This document shows positions 62,551 through 64,000 of a DNA stretch of 64,000 nt, piece by piece. A program made the translations under genes and the position numbers. Within the stretch, counting starts at the first letter, position 1. The number at the start of each line of letters is the position of its first letter. The stretch is taken from contig JAJDUI010000023.1 of the NCBI GenBank assembly GCA_022826745.1, positions 40,936 through 104,935 on the forward strand, written 5' to 3'. A model generated the notes under the pieces. It was not told the DNA's origin and did not search any database. It was given only the letters and a program-made list of their open reading frames with translations. This stretch comes from Thermoanaerobaculia bacterium. GTDB taxonomy: Bacteria > Acidobacteriota > Thermoanaerobaculia > Multivoradales > Multivoraceae.

Positions 62551-62852
62551 CCTGGGCCTCTGGCGGGCCGTGCGGGAACGTCTGGTCCGAGACCAGGGGA
62601 GCAACGATGGTGGGTGCATCGGTTGAGGAACGTGTCGGACGAACTGCCGAGGCGGTTCCAGGAGAAGGCCAAGGGGGCACTGCACGAGATCATGTACGCC
62701 GACTGCCGGGAGGACGTCGAGGCGGAGGTCGAACACTTCGTCGAGGACTACGGCGCTAAGCATCCGAAGCCGGTCAAGTCGCTGACGAAGAACCAGAACT
62801 GCCTGCTCAGCCTCTTCGACTTTCCGGGCAAGCACTGGCGGCACTGCGCTTG
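62549..62852 (+). pseudogene. IS256-family (mutator) transposase fragment
   Basis: LGLWRAVRERLVRD, then after a frameshift EQRWWVHRLRNVSDELPRRF and QEKAKGALHEIMYADCRED, then FVEDYGAKHPKPVKSLTK and LLSLFDFPGKHWRHC, follow the IS256 pattern (EQRCWVHKTANVL, HEIWMAETRE, YDFPAEHWRHLRTTNP). The fragment covers about 100 residues of the middle and late catalytic domain; both ends are missing. It abuts the VapC remnant directly. Confidence 0.75.
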
Positions 62853-63049
62853 GTTTGTGTCGGCTACTTCGGGGAGAGCTGTCGCGGCATCAAAAAGTGA
62901 CAGTCCGCGTACCTTGGACGGACCGTCCACGGCGCGGTGGCCTATCGCGCCGGTCATGAGTCCCTCACGATCCAAACTGAGCGTCAGGCCCAGTCGCCGA
63001 AGAAAGGATCAAAGGTGGCGACTTCGCCGGCTCGCCGCTTGCCGGCAAG
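62853..63049. other. Non-coding stretch, no gene seen
   Basis: No convincing gene on either strand. It contains the perfect palindrome TGGACGG-A-CCGTCCA near 62922 and looks like eroded insertion-sequence or flanking DNA. Confidence 0.4.
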
Positions 63050-63080
63050 GAAAAAGGGGGAGGGCCGAGGCCTCTCCCCC
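63050..63080 (-). terminator. Rho-independent terminator of the secreted-protein gene
   Basis: On the minus strand a stem GGGGGAG / CTCCCCC with a CCTCGG loop region is followed by TTTTTCC, about 45 nt after the stop at 63125. On the plus strand the tail is only TTCATT, so minus-strand use is more likely. Confidence 0.75.
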
Positions 63081-63124
63081 TTCATTGCAGGTGCATTGGT
63101 CGGGTTTCGTTACGCTACTTCGAG

Positions 63125-63736
63125 TTAGTCCTCGCAGATGAGATCCGCCTCCGCCCATAGAGCAAAACACGCGGCGTGCGCTTCCTGGCAGCGGGCAGCG
63201 TTGCTCCCCTCACAGATGGCCTGCGCCTCTTGTGTGCAAGCAACTGCAGCACTGTGGGTGGTGTGGCAGTCTGCAGGCGTGTAGTTCGGTGGTGAAATTG
63301 CCGGAGGACCGAGCCCTGGTGGAGGTAGAGGAACAAACACGGAAGACGTCGCACTTGACGGCTGTTGCTCCGCGGGGCCTGACGGTACGGTCAACACGAA
63401 CGGATGAACGGGCCCTGCCGAGACGGAAGGTGAACTCGCGAAGCAGGCCCCCTTCGTTGGAGAGTAGCTGTAGTGTTGGGGGCAAATCGCGACGATGTTC
63501 GCGCCAATTGCCTCAGTGACGAACGGGCGTTCACTCTGATTGAGCCTGTCCAAGCGTCGTTCTGTTTCTGCCATCCGCCATAGTGTCGCAGAATCGCCTC
63601 TGGTGTAGGCAGCTTCGACGCGGTCGAGCAACTCGCGCCTCAGCTCGATAAGGTTGTCTCTTGGTTGGGCAAGAACGGCTATGGCTATGCAACCTAGCGT
63701 GGAAGCTAGCAGGATGGTCAGAGCGGTCTTCTTCAA
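63125..63736 (-). CDS. Secreted Cys-rich protein of unknown function
   Basis: A 203-residue protein not recognised. The signal peptide starts at the TTG at 63736 (MKKTALTILLASTLGCIAIA), with AAGGA 7 nt upstream. A helical, charged region (about 28-75) and a Pro/Ser-rich linker (about 95-150) lead to a C-terminal segment with six cysteines in about 45 residues (DCHTTHSAAVACTQEAQAIC and following), likely disulfide-bonded. Base composition is lower in GC than most of the window, and it sits between insertion-sequence remnants, suggesting acquisition. Confidence 0.75.
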   Translation of the reverse strand: MKKTALTILLASTLGCIAIAVLAQPRDNLIELRRELLDRVEAAYTRGDSATLWRMAETERRLDRLNQSERPFVTEAIGANIVAICPQHYSYSPTKGACFASSPSVSAGPVHPFVLTVPSGPAEQQPSSATSSVFVPLPPPGLGPPAISPPNYTPADCHTTHSAAVACTQEAQAICEGSNAARCQEAHAACFALWAEADLICED

Positions 63737-63859
63737 AGTGTGGTTCCTTTCTCGCCCGTTGGGGGCACTGTTTCGATTAGACGTGGAAGATACTCAGGGC
63801 CTCTGCGCATGTTCGCCCTCTTCTTTCCTCGCCGGGTGTGATTCTCAGCCTCGCACAGG

Positions 63860-64000
63860 CCTAGCCCGGATATCTCACCGGGGATTTGAGATCGGGTCTC
63901 TTCCGGCGGATAATCCAAGTATTCACAAGTACTTGGGAGATCCACAGGAGAGAGACCCGTGAAGACAGAGTGTACTTCGTCGCAGCTCGAGTTTGGCTTC
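63860..64000 (+). mobile_element. Left end of a probable IS1380-family element (cut by window edge)
   Basis: CCTAGCCCGGATATCTCACC starting at 63860 resembles the terminal sequence of IS1380-type elements. Inside lies a perfect hairpin CCAAGTA / TACTTGG (63915-63936), then a ribosome-binding site and the start of a transposase-like frame. The right end is outside the window, so the family call rests on the end sequence and 14 residues. Confidence 0.5.
63959..64000 (+). CDS. Transposase N-terminus, IS1380-like (3' truncated)
   Basis: GTG at 63959 follows AGGAG by 7 nt and opens a frame to the window end: MKTECTSSQLEFGF. This matches the N-terminal style of IS1380-family DDE transposases. Only 14 codons are visible. 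The hairpin just upstream could limit translation of read-through transcripts, as in other insertion sequences. Confidence 0.5.
   Translation, partial: MKTECTSSQLEFGF

Noticed and set aside
62374..63141. 255-codon open frame as an intact gene
   Set aside because: It is a chance join of the VapC remnant, the IS256 fragment and non-coding sequence; only parts of it match any family.
1..64000. tRNA, rRNA, riboswitch or CRISPR array
   Set aside because: No cloverleaf with a recognisable T-arm, no rRNA-like stretch, no regular direct repeats with spacers were found by eye.

Overview
The window is GC-rich, densely packed chromosomal DNA. Most genes overlap by 1 to 4 bases, and GTG and TTG starts are common. 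The gene content points to a Gram-negative heterotroph of the Acidobacteriota type: two tandem exported von Willebrand A proteins of the acidobacterial kind, a TonB-dependent receptor with an N-terminal carboxypeptidase-regulatory domain, an FG-GAP/ASPIC-UnbV protein beside a TPR protein, a DUF1501/PSD1 cytochrome pair, and a PQQ dehydrogenase. This placement is inferred from gene families only; no rRNA, tRNA or CRISPR array was seen.

Bases 1-12566 (+) read as one operon. It opens with a conserved trio (circularly permuted ATP-grasp, alpha-E, transglutaminase-like). A partner-switching cassette follows (STAS, REC-SpoIIE phosphatase, RsbW-like kinase), then a periplasmic binding protein overlapping a histidine kinase, then a MacB/DevBCA-type ABC export system. 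Several joints are ATGA or GTGA overlaps. The likely signal path is ligand, binding protein, kinase, REC-phosphatase, STAS, RsbW-like kinase.

Bases 12580-21326 (-) hold an oxidative operon: a large beta-propeller/cytochrome c protein behind a good sigma70-like promoter, a small membrane protein, two Rieske oxygenase alpha subunits, a flavin/2Fe-2S reductase, a TetR regulator and a luciferase-like monooxygenase. Bases 21361-33983 carry transporters (GPH, DAACS), an Eis-like acetyltransferase, a second luciferase-like enzyme, a carboxylate-amine ligase, a lipoprotein aminopeptidase, GDPD, a molybdopterin oxidoreductase and SerC.

Bases 34055-43331 hold a di-haem cytochrome, a DAPG-hydrolase-like protein, a DprA-like gene preceded by a 39-codon remnant that looks like the start of a RecQ-type helicase, an esterase, an M20 peptidase, and a PQQ dehydrogenase coupled to an FAH-family enzyme. 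Bases 43423-62143 hold the VWA pair, DUF1501/PSD1, PurU, TPR/CRTAC1 and the TonB receptor with its own promoter and terminators. Bases 62144-64000 are less GC-rich and look acquired: a frameshifted VapC-like PIN gene abutting an IS256-type transposase fragment, a Cys-rich secreted protein, and the left end of a probable IS1380-family element cut by the window edge.

Three non-coding patterns stand out. Several non-operonic starts have a TANNNT box 7-10 nt upstream, as expected for leaderless mRNAs. A family of short hairpin repeats has stems that co-vary between copies, and four of six copies sit at gene 3' ends. Two elements of about 180 bp are bounded by long inverted repeats.
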